A stretch of 64,000 nt of DNA, from assembly GCA_022360015.1 (NCBI GenBank), contig JAKSDQ010000251.1, positions 1-64,000 of the forward strand, written 5' to 3'. The notes under the pieces are model-generated. The model did not search any database. It saw only the letters and a program-made list of their open reading frames with translations, and was not told the origin of the DNA. Each line of letters opens with the position of its first letter. Positions within the stretch are counted from its first letter, which is position 1. Positions 36,104 through 45,753 of the stretch are shown piece after piece. This DNA is from Cytophagales bacterium. Its GTDB lineage: Bacteria; Bacteroidota; Bacteroidia; Cytophagales; Cyclobacteriaceae. The translations under genes and the position numbers were made by a program.

Positions 36104-37417
36104 TTAATCTCCCTGATACTTGCTTTTATACTTTTGATAAAGTGCCTGCTGGGTGGCGTCGAGCTGAATTTTCCGGCCATTGATGAATGCATGGATCAGT
36201 TGATTTGATCGCATATCGAGGGCATCTCCCTCTGAAACAAACAATGTTGCGTCCTTGCCAACTTCCAGGGATCCTACACGGTCGTCAATACCCAGAATTT
36301 TAGCGGTGTTGGAAGTTATCAGCTTCAATGCCTCTTCCCTTCCGAGGCCATACGAAGCGGCAGTTCCGGCAAAAAATGGCAAGTTGCGTGAATTTTGGGT
36401 ACCTCTGTAGGCTAATCCGGTTAAAATACCTTCCCGGTGCAGCAGGTAAGCCATGCGATAAGGTAAATCCACGTCATCATCAGGTTTCCGGGGCAGGCTG
36501 TGAACGTTGCCCAGGATAACAGGTATGTCCTCTGCTTTCAAAAATTCTTTAATCATATAGGCTTCGCCCGCACCCACCAGCACAACTTTTTCGACACCCA
36601 TATTTTTGGCAAATTTTATGCTTTCGATGATACTTTTGGCATCATTAGCATTGATGTATAGCTTTTTGCCCCCTTCCAAAAGCCCCTTCATCGCTTCCAA
36701 CTTTAAATTCACCTTATTACCGTAATCACCTTTACGATAATTGCGGCTTTCAGCAAATATCTCAGTCAATTCGGCGATATATTGATCATACCTTTCATTG
36801 GGTGAAGTCTTGAAGGTGAAAGTGCTAAAATCAAATTGCCTTGTTTCCCGGTTTGGCCAGTTCATGTAGATACCCTCGTCGGCCTGGAAAATGGCATCTT
36901 CCCAATTCCAGGCATCTAATTGCACAATGGAAGAAGTACCGGAAATCAATCCTCCGAAAGCCCTGATCTGAGCGATTAGAATGCCGTTAAATCGCAGCGT
37001 AGGTATTAATTCCGAGTCTGTATTGTAAGCTATAATGGATCTCACGTTGGGATTTACCAACCCGGTTTCATCATTGTCAAGGGTTGCCCTGACCGAAGAT
37101 ACTTCCGCTAATCCCAAATCTGTGGCGGGAAGGATAAAGCCTGGATAAATGTGTTTTCCGGTCACATCGACAATCTCATATCCGGATTTGTTTACCGCTT
37201 CTCCGGATTTGGCCACGATGGTTAATTTGCCTTTATCAAATCCTATGATGGCATTCTCAATAATCTGTCCGTTACCCAAGTGAGCAGTTGCGCCTGTAAG
37301 AAGCAGAGGCGTTTCCTGGGGTCCGGCTGGAGTCACCATCGTTTGTGCATTGACCCGGTTGACGAAGCCGGTCAGCAAGCAAAATAATAGGATATGTATT
37401 TTCATAGTTTTCAACAT
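36104..37417 (-). CDS. Exported amidohydrolase-family protein
   Basis: 437 aa with signal peptide KIHILLFCLLTGFVNRVNAQ. Imidazolonepropionase/prolidase-like amidohydrolase layout: LLTGATAHLGNGQIIENA, GKHIYPGFILPATDLGLAEV, and the C-terminal ILGIDDRVGSLEVGKDATLFV. The usual metal-binding HxH near the first of these is not seen (the spot reads LPATDLG), so metal-dependent activity is doubtful. It lies 8 bases after the larger amidohydrolase gene at 37426, and the two probably work as a pair in the periplasm. Substrate unknown. Confidence 0.85.
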   Translation of the reverse strand: MLKTMKIHILLFCLLTGFVNRVNAQTMVTPAGPQETPLLLTGATAHLGNGQIIENAIIGFDKGKLTIVAKSGEAVNKSGYEIVDVTGKHIYPGFILPATDLGLAEVSSVRATLDNDETGLVNPNVRSIIAYNTDSELIPTLRFNGILIAQIRAFGGLISGTSSIVQLDAWNWEDAIFQADEGIYMNWPNRETRQFDFSTFTFKTSPNERYDQYIAELTEIFAESRNYRKGDYGNKVNLKLEAMKGLLEGGKKLYINANDAKSIIESIKFAKNMGVEKVVLVGAGEAYMIKEFLKAEDIPVILGNVHSLPRKPDDDVDLPYRMAYLLHREGILTGLAYRGTQNSRNLPFFAGTAASYGLGREEALKLITSNTAKILGIDDRVGSLEVGKDATLFVSEGDALDMRSNQLIHAFINGRKIQLDATQQALYQKYKSKYQGD

Positions 37418-37425
37418 TTATCTCA

Positions 37426-40400
37426 TCAATTTTCGCCCAGGTACAAAAAGTTATCTCCGACAATAACATCGCAATGAAAACCGATGGTAGAGGTTTCAAA
37501 AGGTTTTCTGGTGGGATCGCCGCCTTTTTTCGCCGCTTTCATCCTGGCAGTCAATCTTGCCCTTTCTTCCCGGATAGCTTTCCTTTTTTTCCGGTCTTCA
37601 TCCATGTCATAATAAATCACACCATCTACCATTGTTTTTTCCGCTTTTGCATAAATAGAAAGCGGGTTGTCATTCCATAATACCAGATCGGCATCTTTGC
37701 CTGCTTTGACACTACCCGTACGATCATCTAAATGCAGCAGTTTGGCAGGGTTGAGTGACACCATTTTCCAGGCATCCTCTTCGCTCATACCGCCATATTT
37801 TACCGATTTAGCGGCCTCCTGATTCAACCTTCTGGCCATCTCAGGATCATCTGAATTGACGGCCACCGTTACCCCGGCCATTTGCATCAATTGAGGGTTA
37901 TATGGAATGGCATATCTTACCTCCCATTTATAGGCCCACCAATCAGCGAAGGTGGACCCCCCGGCACCGTGGGCCGCCATTTTATCGGCGACTTTGTAAC
38001 CTTCCAGTATATGGGTAAAGGTATTGACTTTAAACCCGAAGTGCTCCGCTACGTGCATCAGCATGTTTATTTCCGATTGTACATAAGAATGGCAGGAGAT
38101 AAACCGCTCGCTACGGATGATTTCCAGCATGGCTTCGTGTACCAGGTCCCTTCTGGGTTTTATGGCGGTGGCTTTTTGCCTGGCATTCAGCTTGTTGTAA
38201 GCCTGCCATTCTTTTTCGTATTCCAGGGCATTGGAAAAGGCATCCATATAAACCTGTTCCACCCCCATACGCGTTTGCGGGAAACGGGTCGAAGATCTGC
38301 TCCTCGACCTTTTGACATTTTCTCCCAATGCAAACTTGATGTATCCATCGGCCCCTTCGATTTTCATTCCCTCGGGCCCTGCCCCCCACCGGAATTTAAT
38401 CAGGGCCGATTGTCCGCCAATGGGGTTGGCTGAACCATGTAAAATCTGTGCTGCAGTGACCCCTCCTGCCAATTGCCTGTATATATTGATATCATCGGGA
38501 TTGATGACATCACCAATTCTTACCATACCTGAATTGGTGGCCACGTCATTAATGCTGGAGGCCGCTATGTGGCTATGTTCATCAATAATTCCGGAAGTAA
38601 GGTGCTTGCCGCTGGCATCGATCGTTTCGGCCTCCCGGTCAGTCAGGTTGGACCCAATTTTGGCTATTTTTCCATTTTTTACCAGTACATCGGTATTTTG
38701 CATGATGCCTTCCGCTTCATTGGTCCAAACTGTGGCATTTTTGAATAAAACTGACTTTTGCCGCGGTAACTCCGCATTACCATAACCCAAAAACGGAAAT
38801 AAGACTTTGCCAGTTTGTAAATTATCTTCCTCCCGATCCTCGCCTTTTTTCTCTTTTGGAGGGAGTTTGCCCTGGTATATGGCACTCCAGTTCACCCATT
38901 CCCCATCTCCCAATTGACCACTTCCCTTTATGTTATTGTCCGCAATCCATCCTGAAAACCTGATATCACCGGCTGAAACCTCTTCATCTTCGACATCGAA
39001 ATTAAGTGTTACCAGTTCCCCACGGACTTTGGCATTCACTTTAATACTTGTGGTATCGTTCAACACGATCTTTGCTTCAGGTTTTCCGGGTTTACCACTT
39101 ATTTCAAGGTTATAATCATTGCCGGCAAAGCTCAGGGTATATTTACCGGCAATTTCCGGTTGATCTATAGGGTTGACTATGTACTTTTTACCCTGTATCC
39201 AGTTTTCATAAATGATCGCTTCTTCTGAAAAAATATTGTCGGAAGTAATCAGGAAGTTGGCTACCATGCCCTTTTTCAGGCTTCCAACTTTGTTTTCCAT
39301 CCTAACTAATCTCGCAGGTGTGGTTGTCAATGCTCTTAAAGCGCTTTCTTCGGACAATCCATGCTTTATAGCTTTTCTCAGGTTTTTCCAAAACCTGCCT
39401 CCTTCGGTTTTGTAGGTAGTGATGGCAAAAGTTATCCCGTTTTTTTCTAATACCCCGGGGTTAGTTGGGGCCAGTTCCCAATGCAACATTTGTTCCAGCG
39501 AAAGCTTCCTGGCATCCAGGGGATCATCCACATCAAATGCTTCAGGAAAATTTAGCGGAATAATCAATGGTGCCCCGGTAGCTGTTATTTCCTTCATTCG
39601 CCTGTACTCATCACCGTTTCCTTTAATTATGTATTGGTGCCCAAACTCGTCCCCTACCTTGTCAGCACGCAAAAGCCCCAACCAACTGGTGGTTTCAAAT
39701 ATCTGGGGAAGTTGCTGGTTTTGGTTCCAGGCGATCAGGGATTGGTCAATAAAAGGTTTTACCGTAAGACTTTTATACCAACCGGCATCCAAATATGTCT
39801 GCCTCAGCAGGGCAATATACCCCATCGCAGAAACCGGATAATCCTGTGTTGAACTGCCTTTATTAAAGGAATAGTGAGCTGCCACCACGGGATTGAGCAT
39901 TAACTTATTTTCAGAATCCTGCCCCAGGGTAACAAAAACAGATGTACCCCGGGCGACGCCATCGGGACGAAAACTAAGCACGGAACCAAACCCGAGATTC
40001 CTCAGTTTTTTGGCAGCTTTGTCATGGGCGGTAAACTCTTCTGAGGCGGCATATTCAGACTTAATGGCCTGATTTGCATTGTAGGCCCCTTTGGTTTTTG
40101 ACTGAATTTGCTCCGGGCCTCCCCACTGTCTTTTGGGGGTTTTCACCTCCGGCAAACCATAGCTGGAATAGATGTCCACTAGTCCCGGATAAATAAATTT
40201 TCCTTCCAGATCCACCACCGAATATCCATCCGGAACATTCAGTGATGTTCCTACATCCATAATCTTTCCGTCCTTAATGATCATTACGCCATTTTCGATT
40301 GTTTGCTGATCATCTGTTACAATCGTAGCGTTTAAAAACGCAAAGGCACGTCTCCGCTGGTCTTTAACATCGTTTCTTGGAAAAGTCTCCTGTGCTGGCA

Positions 40401-40452
40401 ACTCCGGACAGAAAACCCCAACTAACAAAAATAGTAATAAGGCACTCTTCAT
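37426..40452 (-). CDS. Large exported amidohydrolase (two amidohydrolase-like units)
   Basis: 1008 aa from ATG 40452, which opens a signal peptide (KSALLLFLLVGVFCPELPAQ); a GTG at 40473 is less likely. The first unit (~40-430) has amidohydrolase edges (GKFIYPGLVDIYSSYGLPEV, VGSLKKGMVANFLI) but lacks a clear HxH. After a linker domain of ~150 residues, the second unit (~580-990) has SGIIDEHSHIA, with the HSH metal ligands, and DRTGSVKAGKDADLVLW. So the N-terminal unit seems structural and the C-terminal unit catalytic. It is followed by the smaller partner after 8 bases. Confidence 0.88.
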   Translation of the reverse strand: MKSALLLFLLVGVFCPELPAQETFPRNDVKDQRRRAFAFLNATIVTDDQQTIENGVMIIKDGKIMDVGTSLNVPDGYSVVDLEGKFIYPGLVDIYSSYGLPEVKTPKRQWGGPEQIQSKTKGAYNANQAIKSEYAASEEFTAHDKAAKKLRNLGFGSVLSFRPDGVARGTSVFVTLGQDSENKLMLNPVVAAHYSFNKGSSTQDYPVSAMGYIALLRQTYLDAGWYKSLTVKPFIDQSLIAWNQNQQLPQIFETTSWLGLLRADKVGDEFGHQYIIKGNGDEYRRMKEITATGAPLIIPLNFPEAFDVDDPLDARKLSLEQMLHWELAPTNPGVLEKNGITFAITTYKTEGGRFWKNLRKAIKHGLSEESALRALTTTPARLVRMENKVGSLKKGMVANFLITSDNIFSEEAIIYENWIQGKKYIVNPIDQPEIAGKYTLSFAGNDYNLEISGKPGKPEAKIVLNDTTSIKVNAKVRGELVTLNFDVEDEEVSAGDIRFSGWIADNNIKGSGQLGDGEWVNWSAIYQGKLPPKEKKGEDREEDNLQTGKVLFPFLGYGNAELPRQKSVLFKNATVWTNEAEGIMQNTDVLVKNGKIAKIGSNLTDREAETIDASGKHLTSGIIDEHSHIAASSINDVATNSGMVRIGDVINPDDINIYRQLAGGVTAAQILHGSANPIGGQSALIKFRWGAGPEGMKIEGADGYIKFALGENVKRSRSRSSTRFPQTRMGVEQVYMDAFSNALEYEKEWQAYNKLNARQKATAIKPRRDLVHEAMLEIIRSERFISCHSYVQSEINMLMHVAEHFGFKVNTFTHILEGYKVADKMAAHGAGGSTFADWWAYKWEVRYAIPYNPQLMQMAGVTVAVNSDDPEMARRLNQEAAKSVKYGGMSEEDAWKMVSLNPAKLLHLDDRTGSVKAGKDADLVLWNDNPLSIYAKAEKTMVDGVIYYDMDEDRKKRKAIREERARLTARMKAAKKGGDPTRKPFETSTIGFHCDVIVGDNFLYLGEN

Positions 40453-40588
40453 AACGCAATAATTTCGGTTCACTTATTTTCCTTTTAAACTATTAAATAA
40501 TTTAATATTTATTGCCGTATATCAAAAATAAAAATGAGCGCGCTAAAAAAAATGAAATGGCAGATCAATTGGGCGGGAAAGGAAGGGG

Positions 40589-41359
40589 CTAAAGTTTGTA
40601 CGTGTTAATGTATTTTTTGTCCGGGTCGTTTTTGGTATTGGCAGCCGATTTTTCATCCTGGTTATTGGTGGCTATTTTGGATGGCACAAAATCATATTGA
40701 AAAGAGAGGGCTTTATCACTCAAATCCGAGTTGAGTGTATGCTCCAGCTCCTTCTCATCGTTATTTTCAGTGGGTAACTTCCCTTTTCCGGCAGCATCGA
40801 AAGTAGGAACACTTCGAAAATAAAAAGCACAGAACACCCCTGCCAAAGAACCAAGCAGGTGTGACTCCCAGGAAATGTTATCATTAGTAGGAAAGATGCC
40901 GTAAATCATTCCTCCCAACAGGAAAGTCACTACCAGGGATACGGCAATAGATTTTGGGTCTTTGCGAAAAACACCACTGAAGAACAGAAATGAAACCATT
41001 CCATAAACGATTCCGCTGGCGCCGATATGGTATGCTTCCCTTGCGGCAATCCATACCCACACGCCGGTCATCAGGTATATCAGGGCTATGACTTCAAAGG
41101 CAATTTTGTTGTAAAAATAGATAACGCCGATGCCAAGGATCAACAGCGGTATGGTATTGGAGAACAGATGATTAATATCGCCATGGATCAAAGGCCCTGT
41201 AATGATGCCAATAGCGCCCGAAATCTTCCTTGGTAAAATGCCGTAGTCGCCAAAATCTCCTGATATGCTGAATTCTATGGCTTTAACGATCCAGAGTAAC
41301 GCAATAAACGCCAAAGAATAAAAAACACTATCTTTGAATTTCACTAAGTCTGATTTCAT
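40589..41359 (-). CDS. Rhomboid intramembrane serine protease
   Basis: About 256 aa from ATG 41359; an ATG at 41398 and a TTG at 41419 also fit. Six membrane helices. The catalytic serine is in GASGIVYGMVSFLFF and the histidine in SWESHLLGSLAGVFCAFYF. HGDINHLFSNTIPLLILG matches the oxyanion/loop helix. Residues after ~195 form a polar, probably disordered tail, so the C-terminus is longer than in minimal rhomboids. It cleaves membrane substrates; none can be named. Confidence 0.9.
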   Translation of the reverse strand: MKSDLVKFKDSVFYSLAFIALLWIVKAIEFSISGDFGDYGILPRKISGAIGIITGPLIHGDINHLFSNTIPLLILGIGVIYFYNKIAFEVIALIYLMTGVWVWIAAREAYHIGASGIVYGMVSFLFFSGVFRKDPKSIAVSLVVTFLLGGMIYGIFPTNDNISWESHLLGSLAGVFCAFYFRSVPTFDAAGKGKLPTENNDEKELEHTLNSDLSDKALSFQYDFVPSKIATNNQDEKSAANTKNDPDKKYINTYKL

Positions 41360-41528
41360 GTTTTGTTCAACTTCCGTAAGCAAATAGATCCGGTACATTA
41401 ATATACAAAAAAAAACCAATTTATGTTTTCCATGCTTAAACTTTTAAGGAAAAGGCGTATAAAACCGGGGTGCTTTGGAAGGTATATTAATATAAATAGA
41501 CGGTGGGGTTATGGATTTTAAACGAATA

Positions 41529-42431
41529 TTAAAAGTATATTTCCTGCGCCAGTCTGAAGGTGTTGGCGTGTGCTTCAACAATATCGGATAATTTTTCCGA
41601 ATAACCTCCGCCCATACTGATGGCCAGGGGGATCCTGTTGCGTTGGCAGGCATTCAACACGATCGCATCCCTTTTTTTACAGCCTTCCCTCGACAGGCCC
41701 AGCCGGCCCAGCTTGTCAGTTTTGAGTACATCCACGCCGGATTGAAAAAACACAAATTGCGGTTGAAAAGCTTCCATTAATTCCGATAAATTCGATTCCA
41801 AAAGCTTAAGATAGGTTCGGTCATCCGTATCGTCCGGTAATGCCACATCCAGATCGGAATCTTCCTTATGGAGTGGATAATTTTTTTCCCCATGCATGCT
41901 GAAGGTAAACACATCCGGATTACCCCTGAATATTTCGGCCGTCCCATTACCCTGATGCACATCGAGATCCACGATCAGAATCCGTCGGCAAATATGATTG
42001 TTTAACAGGTGGTTAGCTGCAATTGCTATATCGTTGAGGAGGCAAAAGCCTTCTCCCTTATTGGAAAATGCATGGTGAGTACCACCTGCTATGTTCATGC
42101 CAATGCCACTTTTCAAACCATGCAATGCCGCTGTCAAAGTGCCTTTCATGATAATAATTTCGCGGTTCACCAGATTTTCAGAAAGCGGGAAACCGGTTTT
42201 TCTTTCCTCCTTTGCCGACAATAAACGGTGTTTTAATTTATGCCAGTAATCTGGTTGGTGGGTTGTCAAAATCTCATGTTCCCCAATTTTGCCCGGTGTA
42301 AAAAGGTTTTCGGAGGAAAGGGTGCCTTCGTAGACCAATTGTTCGGGAATCAGGTCGTATTTAATCATAGGAAATCTGTGATTTTCGGGCAAAGGATGGT
42401 TGTAAACCTCAGACCAGGCTACTTTTAGCAT
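41529..42431 (-). CDS. Histone deacetylase-like (class II HDAC / AcuC-type) deacetylase
   Basis: 300 aa, the size of bacterial HDAC-like deacetylases. Zinc-site motifs: NIAGGTHHAFSNKGEGFCLLND (His-His dyad), ILIVDLDVHQGNGTAEIF (metal-binding Asp and His) and SGVDVLKTDKLGRLGLS (second Asp). The C-terminal glycine-rich loop PLAISMGGGYSE is also present. Bacterial members act on acetylated amines, polyamines or proteins. The substrate is not evident, and no acetyl-CoA synthetase lies nearby. Confidence 0.92.
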   Translation of the reverse strand: MLKVAWSEVYNHPLPENHRFPMIKYDLIPEQLVYEGTLSSENLFTPGKIGEHEILTTHQPDYWHKLKHRLLSAKEERKTGFPLSENLVNREIIIMKGTLTAALHGLKSGIGMNIAGGTHHAFSNKGEGFCLLNDIAIAANHLLNNHICRRILIVDLDVHQGNGTAEIFRGNPDVFTFSMHGEKNYPLHKEDSDLDVALPDDTDDRTYLKLLESNLSELMEAFQPQFVFFQSGVDVLKTDKLGRLGLSREGCKKRDAIVLNACQRNRIPLAISMGGGYSEKLSDIVEAHANTFRLAQEIYF

Positions 42432-42489
42432 AGATAATCGGGAAATATCAAGAGTTGAACGATATAGTTATACTATTGTTTGGTGGGCG

Positions 42490-43044
42490 TTATATATCCT
42501 GCTCCATTTGAAAAGAATACAAGGTATCGTCAAGTGTGAGGTTATCTTCATTAAAATCCGAAATAAACTTAATAACCACATCACCGGTAATGCTACTTAC
42601 ATGAAGCCCGGCATCCAGCCCCACCCCAAAATCAATGTTCGGGTCAAGTTCTGCGTGTTCCTTCACTTTTACCGCACCTTCTTCTTCCAGCTCCATAATA
42701 ATCTCTGCCATGAACAAGCCAATTTCTTCTTCATCCCCATCCAGCACCCTCATATCACCGTTTTCGTCCTCCTCGTATTTGATTTTTTTAAAACCCGAAA
42801 ACCTTTTGGCGGCTTCATGCTCAGCAATTTCATACAATTCGCTTTCATGTTGTAACCGGAGTGTGTAAATCACTGCGTCATAGATGACCTCTCTGCCTTC
42901 ATAAAACCCGACAAAATAAAAGTTAAGATATTCTTCATTGTTTTCCTCCGAATCCACAACAATGTATGGCTGATTGGACTTAGCCATTTCTTCTTTGAAT
43001 GCCTTGATCTTATCAATACTGAACCCCTCGTTTGTTAAATACAT
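42490..43044 (-). CDS. Acidic hypothetical protein
   Basis: 184 aa with no signal peptide or membrane helix, so cytosolic. The sequence is rich in D and E and predicted alpha/beta (YIVVDSEENNEEYLNFYFVG, EVIYDAVIYTLRLQHESELYE, EIIMELEEEGAVKVKEHAE). No family was recognised. It is 58 bases before the HDAC-like gene on the same strand and may be co-transcribed with it. No RNA- or DNA-binding motif is seen. Confidence 0.7.
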   Translation of the reverse strand: MYLTNEGFSIDKIKAFKEEMAKSNQPYIVVDSEENNEEYLNFYFVGFYEGREVIYDAVIYTLRLQHESELYEIAEHEAAKRFSGFKKIKYEEDENGDMRVLDGDEEEIGLFMAEIIMELEEEGAVKVKEHAELDPNIDFGVGLDAGLHVSSITGDVVIKFISDFNEDNLTLDDTLYSFQMEQDI

Positions 43045-43215
43045 AACTGGTAATCTTTATTATTTATGTTTGTTATCGGCAAGATAATCTTCTCTTTCAA
43101 GATAGACAGGTAGCTAGATCCACCCTTGAATAATGAATATTCGTATTTAAAATAACAAATAAAAAATATTGATGCAACAAAAAAATATTGAATCTCAACA
43201 TGATAGAAACAGGCT

Positions 43216-43557
43216 TTATCCGTTCGTAAAAATACCATTTAAAATAGCGTTGATAACCGATAGCACTATGCTGAAAAGTAACGCCCAGATAAACCCCGAA
43301 ACATTAACACCCGTAACAAAATAATCTGCCACTAATATCACAACCGCGTTGATCACCAGAAGAAACAATCCCAGAGTAAGAATTGTAACAGGAATGGTAA
43401 ATATAATCAATAGTGGCTTTAAGGTGACGTTTAACAGGCTTAACACCAGGGCAAGAATCAAGGCAGAAGTGAAACTGGCCACAGATACCCCTGGCAACAG
43501 ATATCCTGTTGCCAGTACTGCGATAGAAGATAGAAGTATTTTAATTAAAAAATTCAA
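43216..43557 (-). CDS. Small phage-holin-4-family membrane protein (YvlD-like)
   Basis: 113 aa, about four membrane helices: NFLIKILLSSIAVLATGYLL, LALVLSLLNVTLKPLLIIF, LTLGLFLLVINAVVILVA and GFIWALLFSIVLSVINAIL. The family name is historical; no lysis gene or phage marks are near. The start is TTG 43557, which overlaps the stop of the DinB gene as TTGA, a coupled start. No ATG exists before the conserved first helix, so the TTG is well supported. Confidence 0.88.
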   Translation of the reverse strand: MNFLIKILLSSIAVLATGYLLPGVSVASFTSALILALVLSLLNVTLKPLLIIFTIPVTILTLGLFLLVINAVVILVADYFVTGVNVSGFIWALLFSIVLSVINAILNGIFTNG

Positions 43558-44084
43558 GTATGCGTTTCTTTACTCAAATATCTGTCTCTAATAACGTTAA
43601 CATGATGTTCAACGTGTCCGGCAATAATATAAATAATTGCCCGGACTGAAAAGAAAAAATCATTGGCATTGCCTTTTCTGTCGATCATATCATCTGTAAA
43701 GCCTTGAATAAGCGCCAGATTAGACTCCCTTAGCTTGGCAAACTCCAGGATCAGATCCTGTATATTCTTTTTGTTAAATGAAGCTTTCTCCACATACTCA
43801 TTTTCGTTAAACCCGGGAATGGGCTGTCGCTCTCCACGACTGAAAACCAAAGCCCGGTAAGCCATAATCCTTTCTGTGTCAATCACATGACCTACTATCT
43901 GCTTGATCGTCCATTTTCCCTCGGCATAACGATACAATAATTGATCTTCCGGAATGGAGTCAATCAATCCGGTAAACAAACGTTTTTGCTTTTTAAGAAA
44001 TTTGATCACGTCTCCGTCAGGAACCAGGGCAATATAGCCCTTATAGAAATCCGGATACTCGGCATCTGAAGGTTTTATAATCAT
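43554..44084 (-). CDS. DinB-family metal-binding protein
   Basis: 176 aa four-helix bundle of the DinB/YfiT group. The metal ligands are visible: VGHVIDTERIMAYRALVFSRG in the second helix region, and IAGHVEHHVNVIRDRYL in the last, giving the three His sites. Members include thiol-dependent S-transferases (bacillithiol-linked) and proteins of unknown role. The stop overlaps the next gene by 4 bases. There is no damage-inducible box that I can identify. Confidence 0.88.
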   Translation of the reverse strand: MIIKPSDAEYPDFYKGYIALVPDGDVIKFLKKQKRLFTGLIDSIPEDQLLYRYAEGKWTIKQIVGHVIDTERIMAYRALVFSRGERQPIPGFNENEYVEKASFNKKNIQDLILEFAKLRESNLALIQGFTDDMIDRKGNANDFFFSVRAIIYIIAGHVEHHVNVIRDRYLSKETHT

Positions 44085-44124
44085 AGTTAATGATGGTATT
44101 TAAGCTTGGGCTTCTATCGAAACT

Positions 44125-44637
44125 TTAGTCCTTAAACCACTGACTATACTTTAAATAGTTTTGTGCGGTGGTATACATATTCAATTTCATGGCTTCGTTC
44201 ACATCTTTCACTTTTCTGGCCGGAATGCCGGCGTAAATGGTTTCAGGTTCCACTTTTGTGCCTTCCAAAACCACTGCTCCTGCTGCAATAACTGCGTAAG
44301 CCCCGACATGGACGTGGTCCATCACAATAGCCCCCATGCCAACAAGGACATTGTCTTCTATGGTGCAACCATGGACTATGGCATTGTGACCAATGGATAC
44401 CTGACTACCTATTACAGTTTTTGCCTTTTGATAAGTACAGTGAATAACGGCCCCATCCTGAATGTTGGTATAATCCCCGATCGTAATTGAATTGACATCT
44501 CCCCTCACCACGGAATTAAACCAGAGGCTACATTGTTTACCGATTTTCACTTCACCTACTATGGTCGCATTATCTGCTATAAAACATCCTTCCCCAAAAA
44601 CAGGGCTTGTGCCCCTTACCGATTTGATGATAGCCAT
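44125..44637 (-). CDS. Gamma-carbonic-anhydrase-family protein
   Basis: 170 aa. Left-handed beta-helix hexapeptide repeats run through residues ~15-130 (IGEVKIGKQCSLWFNSVVRG, IGDYTNIQDGAVIHC, VLVGMGAIVMDHVHVGA). The zinc histidines are in VIHCTY, IGHNAIVHGC. The group is related to Cam/CaiE/PaaY; carbonic anhydrase activity is plausible but the family includes many proteins of unproven activity. It sits 40 bases before the DinB gene on the same strand. Confidence 0.9.
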   Translation of the reverse strand: MAIIKSVRGTSPVFGEGCFIADNATIVGEVKIGKQCSLWFNSVVRGDVNSITIGDYTNIQDGAVIHCTYQKAKTVIGSQVSIGHNAIVHGCTIEDNVLVGMGAIVMDHVHVGAYAVIAAGAVVLEGTKVEPETIYAGIPARKVKDVNEAMKLNMYTTAQNYLKYSQWFKD

Positions 44638-44803
44638 TTAAAACACTTAACAATAACCCGGTTAATTCAAAAATTTCTTAGAACAATACAAATAATAAAA
44701 AAAATATGTACTAATGAAACAATTTCTACATAATATTATTTTTTCATTAAAGATTTCAACTCAACATTAATTTTAGTAAATTATTAAATTCAATACATGA
44801 CAG

Positions 44804-45541
44804 ATGAACCCGGAAACAATGATCACAGGACCCGGAGTTACCCGATGGATCGTCTTTGGCCTGGCCATTGGCCTTACCTATTGTGTTTCTGACCCTAAAA
44901 GTCACGAGGCTATCGTTGCCAACGCACAGCAGGTCAAGGAGATAACCTCCAAGGCCCTGAACTATACAGTAGCAACCGAAATCAGTGAAGTAACCTGGGT
45001 GGGCACTAAGCCTACTGGCAGGCACAATGGGATTATTCCGATCAGCGAGGGCAAAATCTCAACAGAAGAAAAGCAAATTATCGGGGGAGCAGTCACCTTA
45101 AACCTCAACCAAATCGACATTCTTGATTTACCCACCGGATCAGAAGATTATGCCAAGTTAAACAATCATTTGAAATCTATTGATTTTTTCGATGTAGCCA
45201 CTTATCCGAAGGCCCTGTTTGAGATTACCGATGTGACTGACATCAAAAAAAATGATCGATGGTTGAAAGAAGCAAAAAAAGGAGAATTTTTTATTGAAGC
45301 CCCGAGTCACCTTGTAACAGGCAACCTTACCATAAAAGATGTTGAACTGAGTATTACCTTCCCTGCAAAAATTGAATTCTCGGACAATTTAATCCACGCC
45401 AGGGCAAAATTTAACATCGACCGTACCAAATGGGGTGTCTCCTACAATCAGGAAAGTAAGTTTGTGGACAAAGCCAAGGATGGGCTGATCTACAACACTG
45501 TGAATGTTGGCTTCGATATCAAAGCCAAAAGCACAAAATAG
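44804..45541 (+). CDS. YceI-family lipoprotein
   Basis: 245 aa. The N-terminus has a signal with a lipobox-like LAIGLTYC (Cys28), so probably lipid-anchored. YceI lipocalin-like marks: VTWVGTKPTGRHNGIIPIS, NLNQIDILDL, TYPKALFEITDVT, HLVTGNLTIKDVELSITFPA and ARAKFNIDRTKWGVSYN. The family binds isoprenoid or other lipid ligands in the periplasm. The first few residues before MITGPG could be trimmed if the second Met is used. It is a single gene. Confidence 0.9.
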   Translation: MNPETMITGPGVTRWIVFGLAIGLTYCVSDPKSHEAIVANAQQVKEITSKALNYTVATEISEVTWVGTKPTGRHNGIIPISEGKISTEEKQIIGGAVTLNLNQIDILDLPTGSEDYAKLNNHLKSIDFFDVATYPKALFEITDVTDIKKNDRWLKEAKKGEFFIEAPSHLVTGNLTIKDVELSITFPAKIEFSDNLIHARAKFNIDRTKWGVSYNQESKFVDKAKDGLIYNTVNVGFDIKAKSTK

Positions 45542-45679
45542 GAGAGATTCTGTACCCGATACGACAAAACCAAAAATCACCATTCTGAGCGTCAGTCCAA
45601 AGATTCGGACCAGCAGATAACAGCCGGAAAATACTAAGTTTTTTACTGACAAAATGTCATTTTTGTTTTTTCTAATTGT

Positions 45680-45687
45680 TATCTTTG
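45680..45687 (+). promoter_or_regulatory. Predicted -7 promoter element of miaB
   Basis: TATCTTTG is an exact TAnnTTTG match, 67 bases before the miaB ATG. A TTTG at 45662-45665 is closer (14 bases) than the usual 17-20, so the -33 assignment is unsure. Confidence 0.4.
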
Positions 45688-45753
45688 TCCATATTCTTAT
45701 ATAAATAACTGGACGCAGAAAAGATAGAAAGCGAAAAAGAATTTTTTAGAAAA

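Noticed and set aside
43216-43557. Phage holin as a sign of a prophage
   Set aside because: The family name is misleading; neighbours are housekeeping genes and no lysin, integrase or phage structural gene is present.
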